Shown here piece by piece: positions 1 to 10,280 of a DNA stretch of 64,000 nucleotides. The number at the start of each line of letters is the position of its first letter. The stretch's first letter is position 1. Source of the DNA: Ostrinia nubilalis (lineage: Eukaryota > Arthropoda > Insecta > Lepidoptera > Crambidae); NCBI RefSeq assembly GCF_963855985.1, contig NC_087093.1, positions 5,215,501-5,279,500 of the forward strand. The letters run 5' to 3'. A program made the position numbers and the translations under genes. Below the pieces are notes generated by a model. The model made no database searches, was not told the origin of the DNA, and saw nothing but the letters and a program-made list of their open reading frames with translations.

Positions 1-503
1 ACATGAGATATAAATAGTTCTCCGGGAAGAACAAGATCTTTGAACCCTTTGTCAAATAAGCAACTTACGAAAACAAAGAAGTGAGTCAAAGATTCTTTTT
101 TATTTTCTTCCAAATCTGATGGCAAAATTAATCAGCTAGTTATTTAGGATTTTGAGTCTTAACTCTACACAATAGTGAACTAGTCTGTTTCCTCTGGGAG
201 AATACATAAATGACTAATGACTTAAATATAATGGTTACTTAAACAGAATAAATGAATAGATAAATAATTCGTGAATACATCTAATCTTACCGTTCATATT
301 GTAGAAAGAGATTGCCTACTTAATATTAATAATATAACCGTAGTTACTCAAGTAGGTTCCTTCCTTCATCTATTCTGACGCATGACTATAGGATTGTCGT
401 AATCCCATATTGTGAAGCTTACGGAGAATACTAGAGCTAGCTCCTTGAAGATTCATGAATATATCAATTGTAACTGCGAATATTGTTTAGGTGCTTGATC
501 TTT
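1..503. other. AT-rich flank, nothing recognised
   Basis: No convincing coding frame, RNA gene or repeat end was seen in this stretch. It stops at the target duplication of the transposon that starts at 510. Confidence 0.5.
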
Positions 504-509
504 ATATCT

Positions 510-1655
510 GTTACTGTAAAAGCTCGAATTGCAGTAAATCCTAAGACATTCCAGTAAAACCTAAGATCTACCAATTCATAATGGTAAATGTCCCAAAAGG
601 TTTGCGATTCGAACTCTTACCACTATTTCGTTGGTAAATCTTAGGATTTACATTAATGACACGGTAAATGTTGAAAAACAAAACAAGCATTTTTGACAGG
701 TAACAATCGGTCTTATCTACGCATTACACGAGCGCATCCTTTTTGTATTATTTAAATGTACGAACAATTTAAGAACTAAAAAGAAAGACCACGGCATCAC
801 TTTTCATTTTAATACAATTAAACAAACCATGATGTCACTGCCTTGTTTTTTCTTTAGCAACATAAGATCATGTCTTATAAAGTACTAGTTTTTGCCCGCG
901 GCTTCACCCGCGTGTAATTTTATTTGTCACAGATCGCCATAAATTATAGCCTATATGTTATTCTGGGTTATAAACAATAATACTGTAAAGTTTCATCAAA
1001 ATCAGTTCAGTAGTTTTTGCTTGAAAGAGTAACAAACATCCACACAAACTTTCGCGTTTATAATATTAGTAGGATGCATGCAGTACAAAATTTCAGTGTC
1101 CTAGATAGGCTAGATATGATATTTACAGGTATGCGCTACTATCAATACTGGGTTATTATAATTCCGATTTTTATCCGATTCCATGGACTCCATGGTATTA
1201 TCATTTTTGTTATAATCTTACTAATTAAAAGTTCTGTAAACTTTTACGAAAACAGCATCGTTGGTAATGTCAGTCAGAAGGAATAAAAAAAGGAAACAGT
1301 AAAAATGTGAACACCAAAACACAATAAAAAGAAATGATTGCAAATAAGTAATTTAAATAAGTTAGTATTAGTTTGTACTTATTACTATCATATGATACCT
1401 TTATAATACTATGTACCTGTTTTGTCTAATAGTTGATGAAAGTAAGTAATTAAGCATTACTCATTGTTTTATTCCTAAAACCAACATTTACCAGCTGACA
1501 GAGGTAAAACCTAGCATATACTGAATTCGAATGGTAAAAGCTCGAAAAAATCGTCGTATTTTCAGAAATACTTACATTTACCAACTCATCTCGGTAAATC
1601 TTAAGACTTACACTTAAATCTTAAGATTAACCGTAGTTCGAGCTTTTACAGTAAC
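510..1655. mobile_element. Nonautonomous inverted-repeat DNA transposon, 6-bp target duplication
   Basis: The ends are exact 19-bp inverted repeats (gttactgtaaaagctcgaa at 510-528, its complement at 1637-1655). They are flanked by identical 6-bp copies of atatct at 504-509 and 1656-1661. Inside the exact ends, about 150 bp of each side is a diverged inverted repeat rich in the motif ggtaaatcttaag. The left arm itself folds back: 534-546 pairs with 639-651. No transposase frame is visible, so movement would need an enzyme from elsewhere. A LINE-type tail sits inside. A 6-bp duplication is unusual; Dada and Polinton elements make such duplications, but nothing else here supports either, so the superfamily is left open. 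Confidence 0.75.
888..1078 (+). repeat. Lepidopteran LINE/SINE-type 3' tail
   Basis: The copy opens with tttttgcccgcggcttcacc, contains cagttcagtagtttttgc and ends in the signature tttataatattagtaggat. The same family recurs at 6837 and 32755 and inverted at 40933. It lies inside the 510-1655 transposon, so it inserted later or was carried along with it. There is no coding capacity. Confidence 0.7.
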
Positions 1656-1661
1656 ATATCT

Positions 1662-2164
1662 ACCTAGCGCACGTTTCATCTCATTATACGATAATAATTA
1701 TGAGTTTTATTTTGTCGACTCTACCTTGACAGCATAATGTTCTCTCGGCCAGCAGCAATCAATTAAGATATCGATAAGTGTTACTAACTTAGTGAGAAAT
1801 AACTCAGACTAGGGCACCCTGTCTAGTATTTACTTAAAAGTGTTTGGGCAAAAACAAATACATTTCCAAACTGTGTGATAATATGAATAAAACAATGTAC
1901 AACATTAGCATTACAAAACTGAAAGAAAACCTTTTTAAAATTCATAACAGCGCAAATAATTTTCTATTATCCGAGAAAAGGCTTGGCTTTATATTTGCAT
2001 GAGCTTTTGAATATAATTTGCGTTAATTACTTGTTCAATTTGCATATAGACATGGGTATGAAATTGTTATATTTACACGCTTGTATCTTCTATAGGCATT
2101 TTCCAAGCTAGTAATAAAAAAATAAATAAAATTGTATTGCCTGTTTGTTAAGACTGTGTCAAGC
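1662..2164. other. No feature recognised
   Basis: AT-rich sequence between two repeat blocks; no open frame or structured repeat could be supported. Confidence 0.5.
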
Positions 2165-4418
2165 TAGATGAAAGCCCCATCGATACGATACGACGATACG
2201 ATAGTGCCGACCCAGCCAGCAGGCCTATTACGACCTCTTAATTCCAGTCAGTGTACGCCTTAAACTAAACTGCCTTGCGTTTCCGTATTATGATCCCTTA
2301 TGGCCAGCCAGGCAGCGGTCACGTGACACTTGACTGACTTCTGACTGGAAGTTGGCTGGAATTTTCGTATTACGACGGTCAATTTGACGTTTGTAGCCTT
2401 GATTAGTTGTCAAAATTCGTTTCAATTAAGCCATTCAGTTTTCGTCGTCTTTAATCAACTTTTTGTGACTTGTTTTGATATAGTTTTCTGTTTTATACTA
2501 ATTTTACAGAGTTTTACGTTATAACATGACTCAAAAACGAATAATAGGGTAATATAAACATGTATGACGAGTTTGTAATTTTCTAAATTCTTGAAAATGA
2601 TGCTATTTGATGAAATGCACTTAATAAAACGTTTGTAGTAAAGGTTTAGTAAGTAAACAATTAGTTCACGATTGGTTGTGGCTGAGCTCGCAAGGGCTTC
2701 GAATTTATCACTTGAGAGATAGGCAAAAACCCAAGTAAAAACAGAAATAAGTACTTACGCCATTCTCAATAAAATTCCATAAAAGTTTGCTTAGCAACAC
2801 AAATTAATTACGTCGTCGATGCAACGCAATCAAGTAACACCACACAATAATAAGTATTCGTGTCACTTGTACACACGAACATTCTCCTCAAACCCATCAC
2901 GTCATCCGGCATAATAACAAGTACACTGTTATTTCTATTCCACCTAAGTTAAGCATTCAAAACAAAGGTATAAGTATCAAGACCCTACAAAGGCCCTCAG
3001 TATTTACACAAGTATTTACGTTACTATGGACAATCACACATTCGGTTCTTCATAAACACCATAGGGTTCCGAACCCAAGAATAGCACACAAATCTTACAG
3101 CATCATACATTAAGTATTACATTCCATTTCAATCTTAAAAGTTTTGGTTTAATGACTACGAGCATGTTTATAAATTTGTTTTTTGCGGGCTCAGCAAAAT
3201 ACACGTGTCGTATCGTTCAGAAATAAGTATAGTGCTTTGTATAGCAGCCGTCAATATAATTTTTCTAAGCGTTTGCTAACGAATCTGAATAGATATTAAT
3301 TAATTTCATTTTTATTCTATCTCTATTCAATAATAATTATTTATTTACACCAGTTTTGTACGAAAAAATATGTTTAATACACAAATTATTGAATCGGTAA
3401 GGAACCGGTATTTCGTTAGGTCGATTTCCGAACGTCACCTCCATGCCAGTCTAAACCGGCCATAGACAATTTATCCAGGATGATCCCAGTGAGATTAACG
3501 GACGTCATAATACGAAAAAGAACAAGGCAGTTTTTGGCCGTAAACTGAACTGCCTGGAAACAAGCTGGATTGGATTGGTTAAACCGCAACCGGTCGACCA
3601 CAACCAAGTAGATATGCATCCTGAGCCTGGTCTAGGAAAATAGGTAAAGATGGGTTATCGTTGATAGGACTGAGCGTTGATGCGATGAGATGGGAGGTCT
3701 GGCCTTTGATGAGATGGGTTTGGTTGTTCTTGGTTCATATACTGCTGCTAGACTAGCCACGTTATTTTCTTGATGTCTGCGGTACTACGTTTTTGTCGTC
3801 TCTGTATCTTCCAGATTAATTATTTCTTCTACTTCTTTTCTTAGTGTCGTTGGAAGGACTAAACGCGTGGTGCGATGAGATGGGCGGTCTAGCCTTTGGT
3901 GAGATGTCTTGGTTCTTGTACTGCTGCTAGGCTATCTTCATTTTTCTCCTGAGGTCTGTTTTAGGTAGGTAGGTACCTACTGAGTTTTTGACGTCTTCTT
4001 TGTTTACATGTTCCGGGTCAGATATTTCTTATGCTTCATTTCTTTGTGTCATAATTGAGTTCACTCTTTTCTATTTCTTGGATAGTAGATGTTTAAATTT
4101 TAGTTCCATTTATCCACAACCTCTGAAAAACTTGACTCTTTTGGTTTTTTTTAAAATTGCTACAGCGATAACTGTGATTTTGGGTTTTTGTCGTCTTCTT
4201 TGTTGTCTGTTTTCCTTGAGTCGAATATTTCTTATTATTTTATTATTATTTTTTGTCTTGGGCTAAATAAGTCTTCTCTCTTCGATTATTTGATTTGTTT
4301 GCACTTTTGACTATTCCGTCGATATGTGCGGTTCTGAGTTTTTGTCGTCTTTTTCGCTGTCTTTTGACATTATTTTTCCATATCTAGTGTTTCTTGTGCT
4401 GTAGATGAAAGCCCCATC
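2165..4418. repeat. Repetitive block between 17-bp direct repeats
   Basis: Identical copies of tagatgaaagccccatc lie at 2165-2181 and 4402-4418. Directly inside the left copy is an irregular gatac/cgatac short tandem run (2180-2202). The block contains several copies of a tattacgac/tattatgac motif (about 2226, 2287, 2368 and inverted near 3505) and a diverged inverted similarity between 2260-2300 and 3505-3560. The exact repeat could be the target duplication of a 2.2-kb insertion whose class is unclear. It could also be two ends of a local duplication. No transposase or RT residues were recognised. Confidence 0.4.
3660..4400. repeat. Degenerate tandem repeat, unit about 150-200 bp
   Basis: The motif tttttgtcgtct (or close variants) recurs near 3789, 3985, 4185 and 4338. 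The motif gcgatgagatgggnggtct recurs near 3680 and 3870. Between repeats the sequence has drifted strongly. The short frame at 3988-4266 is a by-product of T-rich repeat units and is not regarded as a gene. Confidence 0.5.
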
Positions 4419-4481
4419 AGTTAAAAAAGTAAAGATTTAAATCCTTAGAACTTATTAAAACTATGATGAAATGAATTCGCT

Positions 4482-5003
4482 TCAGCCAAATGACGTCCAC
4501 TGCTGGACAAAGGCCTCCCCCAAGGTTTTCCACAATGAACGGTCCTGCGCTGCCCGCATCCAGGCTCCTCCCGCGACCTTTACCAGATCGTCGGTCCACC
4601 TAGTAGGAGGCCTGCCCACGCTACGTTTTCCAGCCCGTGGTCGCCACTCGAGAACTTTCCTGCCCCAACGGCCATCGTCTCTACGAGCTATGTGCCCCGC
4701 CCACTGCCACTTGATTTTAGCAATTCTGCGAGCTATGTCGGTTACTTTGGTTCTCCTACGGATCTCCTCATTTCTGATTCGATCACGCAGGGAAACTCCG
4801 AGCATAGCCCGCTCCATCGCCCTTTGGGTGACCTTGAGCCTTCTTATGAGGCCCATAGTAAGCGACCACGTTTCGGATCCATATATCAACACTGGCAACA
4901 CACACTGCTCGAAGACTTTTGTCTTGAGACACTGCGGTATTTCGGACATGAGTATATGGCGAAGCTTCCCGAACGCTGCCCATCCGAGTTGGATTCGACG
5001 ATT
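4482..5003 (-). pseudogene. RTE LINE pol, C-terminal part
   Basis: The frame (open from 4949 to 4482 with an internal Met) encodes the C-terminal region downstream of the RT domain. Recognisable blocks are YGSETWSLT, RDRIRNEEIRRRTKVTDIA, KWQWAGHIARR and VGRPPTRWTDD. This block is widespread in lepidopteran RTE copies, such as those known from Heliconius. It lacks the endonuclease and the RT palm, so it is a dead fragment and not a host gene. Its upstream neighbour in the element is found inverted at 5029-5217. Confidence 0.85.
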
Positions 5004-5028
5004 AGTATAGTAGTAGTAGTAGTAGTAT

Positions 5029-5217
5029 CCTCAGTAGAGCCTCTCAACAAGTGGGCCTCAGAATGAACATGGACAAGACAAAAATCATGTCTAATGTCCG
5101 TGTTGCACCCACTCCTCTGAAGGTTGGAGACTCTACACTCGAAGTTGTCGACAATTATGTATACCTGGGACAAACAGTCCAGTTAGGTAGGTCCAACTTC
5201 GAGAAAGAGGTCAATCG
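5029..5217 (+). pseudogene. RTE LINE pol, inverted internal segment
   Basis: The plus strand encodes a stretch with residues MNMDKTKIMSN and VDNYVYLGQTVQLG, ending at EKEVN. In the longer copy at 18.7-21.1 kb the same stretch directly precedes the part found here on the minus strand. It is part of the same insertion and has no start of its own. Confidence 0.85.
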
Positions 5218-5228
5218 ATGAAATGAAT

Positions 5229-5934
5229 ACTAGAAAGAAAATATTTGATGAATGACTGGTGAAATCCAGGAGAGATCTTGATTTTAGTGAGTGACCTTTC
5301 TAAAATCTCATGAGGACTTTTTACAGGAAGTTTTGTTACATTTGACCCTCTCATACTCATACATGTTCACACACATAAAATGTTTATAATCCACCAATAA
5401 GTAATTCATATTAGTAATATTCGGTTTTACACAAATATATTTTGGTCATAAATAAAAAAATATAAGTACTACTACAACTAAAATTGATGTCCTAACTTAT
5501 TATCACGGGTATTATCTGCTAATAATTTATCGGATACAACTGAAAACAACTTAAGATAATACCTGCTACTTGTATTTACTGGGGAAATGATTGATTGGCC
5601 GTGGGCGCGGTGGGAACGAGGGAATACTTGATCGATGCGAGTCTGAGGAGCTAACCGTTATCGGAGTCATTGACTTTTAGAGCACTCTTTGACATTGCGC
5701 GGTAACGTGATAGGTACCTACAATAAGGGCTTCGCAAACGTATAAAATTGAGAGGTATACAAGCTACTAGTGAATATTTTTATAGATACAAATAACTTCA
5801 TTATCACAGTACCTTATAACATTTGCAACAGTAGGTACAGCACAAAAACAATGGTAGGTAATACTGTGCCAGCCCCGCTCAGTATTTATCGTGATATGCT
5901 CGAAAGTTCATGTCAAGAAGCTGATCTTCCGTGT
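5229..5934. other. No feature recognised
   Basis: AT-rich unique-looking sequence. No coding frame or repeat ends could be supported. Confidence 0.5.
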
Positions 5935-6104
5935 ACGTTTCCATATCATCATTATTTCAGTCACAGGACGTCCGCTGAAAATAGGCCTCCTAATGATTTC
6001 CAGATTGACCGGTTGATAGCGACCTGCATGCAACGTCTTCCCACAACCTTTATAAGGTGATTTTTCCACCTTGGGGTTAGTCCTATTCCTCCTCCTCCTC
6101 GCGT
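5935..6104 (-). mobile_element. RTE LINE 3'-end relic
   Basis: On the minus strand the residues RWKNHLIKVVGRRCMQVAINRS and WKSLGGLF correspond to the last 40 or so codons of the RTE pol frame. They are followed by gacgtcctgtgactgaaat and an ATGATG-type tail. It is strongly diverged and truncated. The younger fragment at 6114-6241 is inserted against it. Confidence 0.7.
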
Positions 6105-6113
6105 ATTTTCATA

Positions 6114-6241
6114 CCATTTCAGCCACAGGACGTCCATTCTGAACACAGGCCTCCCCCAATGATTTCAACATGGCCCGGAGGTCCGACGACCACATAAAAA
6201 TAGCAGGAAGGCGTTAGATGCAGGCCACTACCAACCGAGTG
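6114..6241 (-). mobile_element. Short RTE LINE insertion with inverted 5' part
   Basis: 6114-6178 is the very end of an RTE element on the minus strand (gacgtcc...ggctgaaat tail). 6179-6236 is the piece that would precede it, on the plus strand. The 9-bp sequence attttcata lies at both boundaries (6105-6113 and 6242-6250). Only about 125 bp of element was inserted, again as a twin-primed pair. Confidence 0.65.
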
Positions 6242-6266
6242 ATTTTCATATAACCAAAATGAAATC

Positions 6267-6414
6267 ACGCCCGTATTCGCAAAAATTATTACGAGGTCTC
6301 ATAGTGCGCGTGGACGCACAGGATGACACACGGACCAATTACAGAGCTCTATTCAACGCTGTGCGTTCGATTTGCTGCTTCACTTAAGCAAGCATCGTTT
6401 GTGAATACGGGCGT
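6267..6414. mobile_element. Short MITE, family with acgcccgtattcac ends
   Basis: The ends are inverted repeats (acgcccgtattcgcaaaa and ttgtgaatacgggcgt). Related copies lie at 18147-18271 and, in the opposite orientation, at 29903-30040. It is noncoding, and its target duplication could not be decided. Confidence 0.7.
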
Positions 6415-6836
6415 CAGTAACGCTCTGCACAGACGTAAACACTTTTTGCGTCCAGTTGCTTCCACTTGACTGACATCTCATTATCGACTCGGTTTCTTGT
6501 GACGGTCGCTGTGTGCCGTATCGGTAACAAAAAGTGTCTACGTTTGCGCATCCCCTAACTTATTCCAGGAGATACTTACCTAAAGCTCACGTTGAAGCCG
6601 TCTTGCCTCCGAAAGGGGAAAGCGAGTGATGTCTTTGTTCGATAACGTGTAATGATGTGTATAATAGGTACACCAATAAGGTAAAATAATTGTGTTGATC
6701 AATCCTTAAAACGTCTTTAACCTTTGGTGAACCAATTTGACTTACGATATCAATAAATCTCTATGGCTTAAACTGTAATACAATACAATTTAATGATTTA
6801 GAAGGAAACAAGCAGATAGTTTTTAGGTATAGTAAA
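6415..6836. other. No feature recognised
   Basis: Nothing supportable was seen between the MITE and the next LINE tail. Confidence 0.45.
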
Positions 6837-7035
6837 ATAGCTTTTTCCCTCGGCTTCATTCGCGTGAAATTTCGTTTGTCACAGATCGTCATAAATTATA
6901 GCCTATATGTTATTCTGGGTTATAAACAATAATACTGTAAAATTTCATCAAAATCCGTTCAGTAGTTTTTGCGAGTAAGAGTAACAAATATCTAGACATC
7001 CAAACTTTCGCATTTATAGTAAATATTAGTAGGAC
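6837..7035 (+). repeat. Lepidopteran LINE/SINE-type 3' tail
   Basis: Same family as 888-1078: cggcttcattcgcgtgaaat near the start, the block ttataaacaataatactgta, then cgttcagtagtttttgcg, ending in atattagtaggac. Confidence 0.7.
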
Positions 7036-7324
7036 AATCATTGCTTTTTCAATTACCTAAGGTATTTTTTTATCTGAGCATTTGAAAACGAGTTAGGTAC
7101 GAACCAAAAGCTGATTCGTGTTAATGAAATTCTGTCATTTTTATTAAAAATATATAACAAGCTCGTTTAGGAAATAAATAAAACCCTAATGGCTTTAGAA
7201 GCCTAAGAGCTACAATATAATCTCTTTGGGCTTATCGCAAAATAATTTGTTTTGTTTATTTTTTCTGTATAAATGGTGATCATTACTGGCGTTGAATTAA
7301 TTAAATCTTGTAGGAACACTGTTG

Positions 7325-7424
7325 CCCGTTTTCACCATCAATCCCTAATTTTTAAATGACCCCTATGGCAACACATAATAGATATTTTCACTTAAAATTT
7401 AGGAATTGATGGTGAAAACGGGCA
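7325..7424. mobile_element. 100-bp foldback MITE
   Basis: Arms of about 30 bp pair (gcccgttttcaccatcaatc against its complement). A second copy with the same arms but a different centre lies at 15635-15737. It is noncoding. Confidence 0.75.
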
Positions 7425-7602
7425 TAAGTCTTTATAAATTTTACTTGTATGGAAGTAAGCGTACGCTTGCTTATTCCATTCTAAGAACATTTTTAAAGCT
7501 CATTTCTTTAAAATGTTCTTTTCAGTTGAAATCTGGCCACTTTTCTTGTTACAGGGTGGTCTCATATTCATGACATCATACTAAAGAAAAACAAAGTAAT
7601 AA

Positions 7603-7830
7603 ACTAGCTGTGTCCGCGAATTCATACGCGTGAAAATAGTATGAACAATATTTCCCGTTTTTGTAACATTTTTCTTTACTGCTATTAGCTGTAGGGTGAT
7701 GTTACGTAGCCTCAAGCCTTCCTTGATAAATGGTCTATCCAACACAAAAATATTTTTTTAAATCGGACCAGCAGTTCCTGAGATTAGCGCATTCAAACAA
7801 ACAAACTTCAGCTTTATAATATTAGTAAGT
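7603..7830 (+). repeat. LINE/SINE-type 3' tail, second family
   Basis: Starts aactagctgtgtccgcgaat, contains tatttcccgtttttgtaaca and accagcagttcctgagatta, and ends tataatattagtaagta. A close relative lies at 63145-63365. Confidence 0.65.
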
Positions 7831-7909
7831 ATAAATAAATGTTTGTACAAAACAGAGCAGCAAACGTCTTGAAATTGGTATCAAATGGAAAGCTTTGATG
7901 CGTACAGCC

Positions 7910-8777
7910 TGCAACGGGGCGTCTTAGCTAGCTCAGTCTGACACCCCGCTGTTTAGTACTAAGTCCCAGTTCGCCTTCTGCGATGAGGGATGTGTACCTA
8001 TCCAGGATGCCTACAGGGATATTTGACCAAGGAAACGCACAATCAATAACACAATGGCACTTATAATTCAGGTTCCACAATAGTTTACTTATTCTAGTTT
8101 CACTGACTCTAAATTACTATTATTTAAATAATGAGCAAGTTATTCCACAATTGCAAATCTACTAATGACAAGAGGGATAGCGACGCGCCCGGTTCGCGTC
8201 CCGAGACTAGTTTACGTATCCGCGAGAGGGGCGGCGCCCTGTGCGAGGTTTAGCGAGTATTAGTTTGGATACTTATAAACTAGGGGGGTAGGACGGTTCG
8301 CTCCCAAATCGGTAACCGAGGTCAACGAAGTGGGGATTCGTGCACCGAAGGTAAAAGGCTTGGGACCTACGTGGCGAGTGGGGAGGAATTACAGGAAGGG
8401 TGGCAGCGGGATTGCTACCGCAGGTCGGGATTGAGTAAAGCATGCACTCGGTAGGGATTTGGATGTGAATACAGGCAGCGATGGTTCGCTCGTGTCGCGG
8501 AAACCGCGCGAGCAGAAAGTCCTATCGAGCCAGGTTAGTGGGAACAGTGAGGGTAGCTATTCGCTAGGGACTCTTGCGCAATTAGCCGTGGGAAAGTTAG
8601 ACGCGCGCGCGATCGTCTGGCTGTTGCGATGGCTCCCGAGCGAATGCTAGGCGCCCGCGGTCGCCGCCGTCTCTTATATTAGCTCGGTCCGTGCGGCGTG
8701 CGGCCGCGCAGCCGTAGGGTTGTCAAAATCTCCGCGGTCGGTGCTAGGGCTGTCGATGCGTCGCAGGGCGCGTCACA
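7910..8777 (-). repeat. 3' LTR (minus orientation)
   Basis: Partner of 12526-13393, also 868 bp and TG...CA. It is preceded on the minus strand by the polypurine tract at 8778-8787. Confidence 0.92.
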
Positions 8778-8787
8778 TCCTCCCTTG
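8778..8787 (-). other. Polypurine tract
   Basis: The minus strand reads caagggagga, directly abutting the 3' LTR, where plus-strand DNA synthesis would be primed. Confidence 0.75.
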
Positions 8788-9007
8788 TTTTGGAGATTTT
8801 TACCTGGAAAAATCACAAGTCTGGTACATAAAGGTTTTACAAGAACAACTACAATTCATGTTAATAATAAGTTATTTTTGGGTAACTTCATAGCGAGTAA
8901 AAATTAAAATATAAAACATGACTGAACTTGTATTTAATCGTTAGCCCAATAATAACTCTTCATTTAAAACATGACCGAACATTACTTATTTACTTATAAT
9001 AATATTA

Positions 9008-9330
9008 GCTAACTTGGTCTTGAAACAATGTTATTGAGATACCCTTAACTTTTTGCTTACAATGAACTAATTAAACGCTAATATAAGCTAACTTAGTTTT
9101 GAAACAATGTTGTTAAGATAGGTAGGACCTTTGACCTTTTGTTTACAATTAACCCGTTAAACGATAATTTTAGCTAATTTAGTTTTGAAACAATGTTATT
9201 AAGATACCTTTAATTTTTTTGCTTACAATGAACTAATTAAACGCTAATTTTAGCTTAGTTTTGAAACAATGTTATTAAGATACCTTTAATTTTTTTTGCT
9301 TACAATTAACTAATGAGCTAATTAAACGAG
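9008..9330. repeat. Tandem array, 80-bp unit, about 4 copies, inside LTR element
   Basis: The motif agttttgaaacaatgttatt recurs with period 79-86 bp (units starting near 9008, 9087, 9173, 9253). Later units each carry tgcttacaa and attaaacg. Units differ by substitutions and small gaps. Confidence 0.85.
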
Positions 9331-9849
9331 TTGTTTAATTTGTTATTACGAGTATTACTTGAAATATTTCTTTAATACAATAATAGTATTCATGTCACTT
9401 GTTATTAATATTTCTAGTTTACTAGTTTTATTTTTTAAATTACCATACTCAGAATAGGCATCTGATTAATGTTAATAATTTCTATAATTATTAAAAGTTA
9501 TACAAGACAATGGCAGTTAAGGGGTTAAGTTTCAACTACAATAATATTATTTCATAATGGAATGCAGCCTGACGCGGCGCGCAAACATTAGGCAGGTAAA
9601 ATCTAGTTATGAGTCATCTAGTAAGCGAGCGCTGTTGATCGCCCGTGGCGAATAGAAAAAATACATGTTTCTCTGATAATATGCAAATGAGCTGGCTAGG
9701 TGAATCGTTCTTACAATGTTTGTTTACTATTTAAAAGTTATCGAGAAACTGTTAGTACTATTGACGCGTAGCAAACCGGTTTGTTATTTATGTGAGTTTA
9801 AGTTGCGAGTTACGAGTAAATAACAATGTGATTTGCGTCAATAGTTATT

Positions 9850-10117
9850 TAACGAGATTAAATAGAACACTTTAATTATTTAAATTATACAGGGTTATTA
9901 TCTAATGATAATTAATACTTATAGGTTATTGATATGTGATATTTAGCGAGATTAAATTCAAGAACTGAATAATCTAGATTATACAGGGTTGCTATGTAAT
10001 GTTAATTAATACTTATAGGTTATTGATATATGATATTTAACGAGATTAAATTCAAGAACTGCATGATCTAGATTATACAGGGTTACTATGTAATGTAAAT
10101 TAATACTTGTAGGTTAT
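9850..10117. repeat. Tandem array, 94-bp unit, about 3 copies, inside LTR element
   Basis: The motif cgagattaaa recurs at 9853, 9947 and 10041. Each unit also carries ttatacagggtt and aattaatact. The array is distinct from the one at 9008. Confidence 0.85.
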
Positions 10118-10123
10118 TTTTAC

Positions 10124-10243
10124 GTTTTTAAATACTGATGATTTTACTTAAACGAGAACAGACTAAATAATAAACAATTTGTACTTTCAAATACTGGGAA
10201 GATTATTTAAACGAGAACAGACTAGATAACAATCAATTTGTAC
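10124..10243. repeat. Tandem duplication, 60-bp unit, inside LTR element
   Basis: Two units with ttaaacgagaacagacta and caatttgtact, just downstream (minus strand) of the coding frame. Confidence 0.8.
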
Positions 10244-10280
10244 TTCGTACTTGAAACCTAGCTTAGGTATTAAGTTTAAA

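Larger units (their letters stand above)
4477..5217 (-). mobile_element. 5'-truncated RTE LINE with inverted 5' part (twin priming)
   Basis: Read on the minus strand, the 3' part of an RTE LINE runs from about 5003 down to 4477. Directly upstream of it, 5029-5217 carries the immediately preceding part of the same element in the opposite orientation. The two pieces meet through about 25 bp of an AGT-rich filler (5004-5028). They share the few bases aatcg where the element sequence was split. The insertion is bounded by a 12-bp duplication, gatgaaatgaat, at 4465-4476 and 5217-5228. This is the arrangement expected from twin-primed LINE integration. Confidence 0.85.

Noticed and set aside
1017..1286. 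89-codon frame at the left end
   Set aside because: It begins at TTG, lies partly in a LINE tail inside a transposon and has no protein-like features. Many other short frames also lack an ATG.
4471..5010. 179-codon plus-strand frame
   Set aside because: Antisense to the RTE C-terminal block, which has clear conserved residues on the minus strand.
8459..8650. 63-codon frame with an exact twin at 13075-13266
   Set aside because: Both lie at the same position in the two LTRs; identity follows from LTR duplication, and the element is read on the other strand.
9008..10243. CRISPR-like array
   Set aside because: Units are long and contiguous without spacers, AT-rich, drifting, and sit inside an LTR element of a eukaryote.
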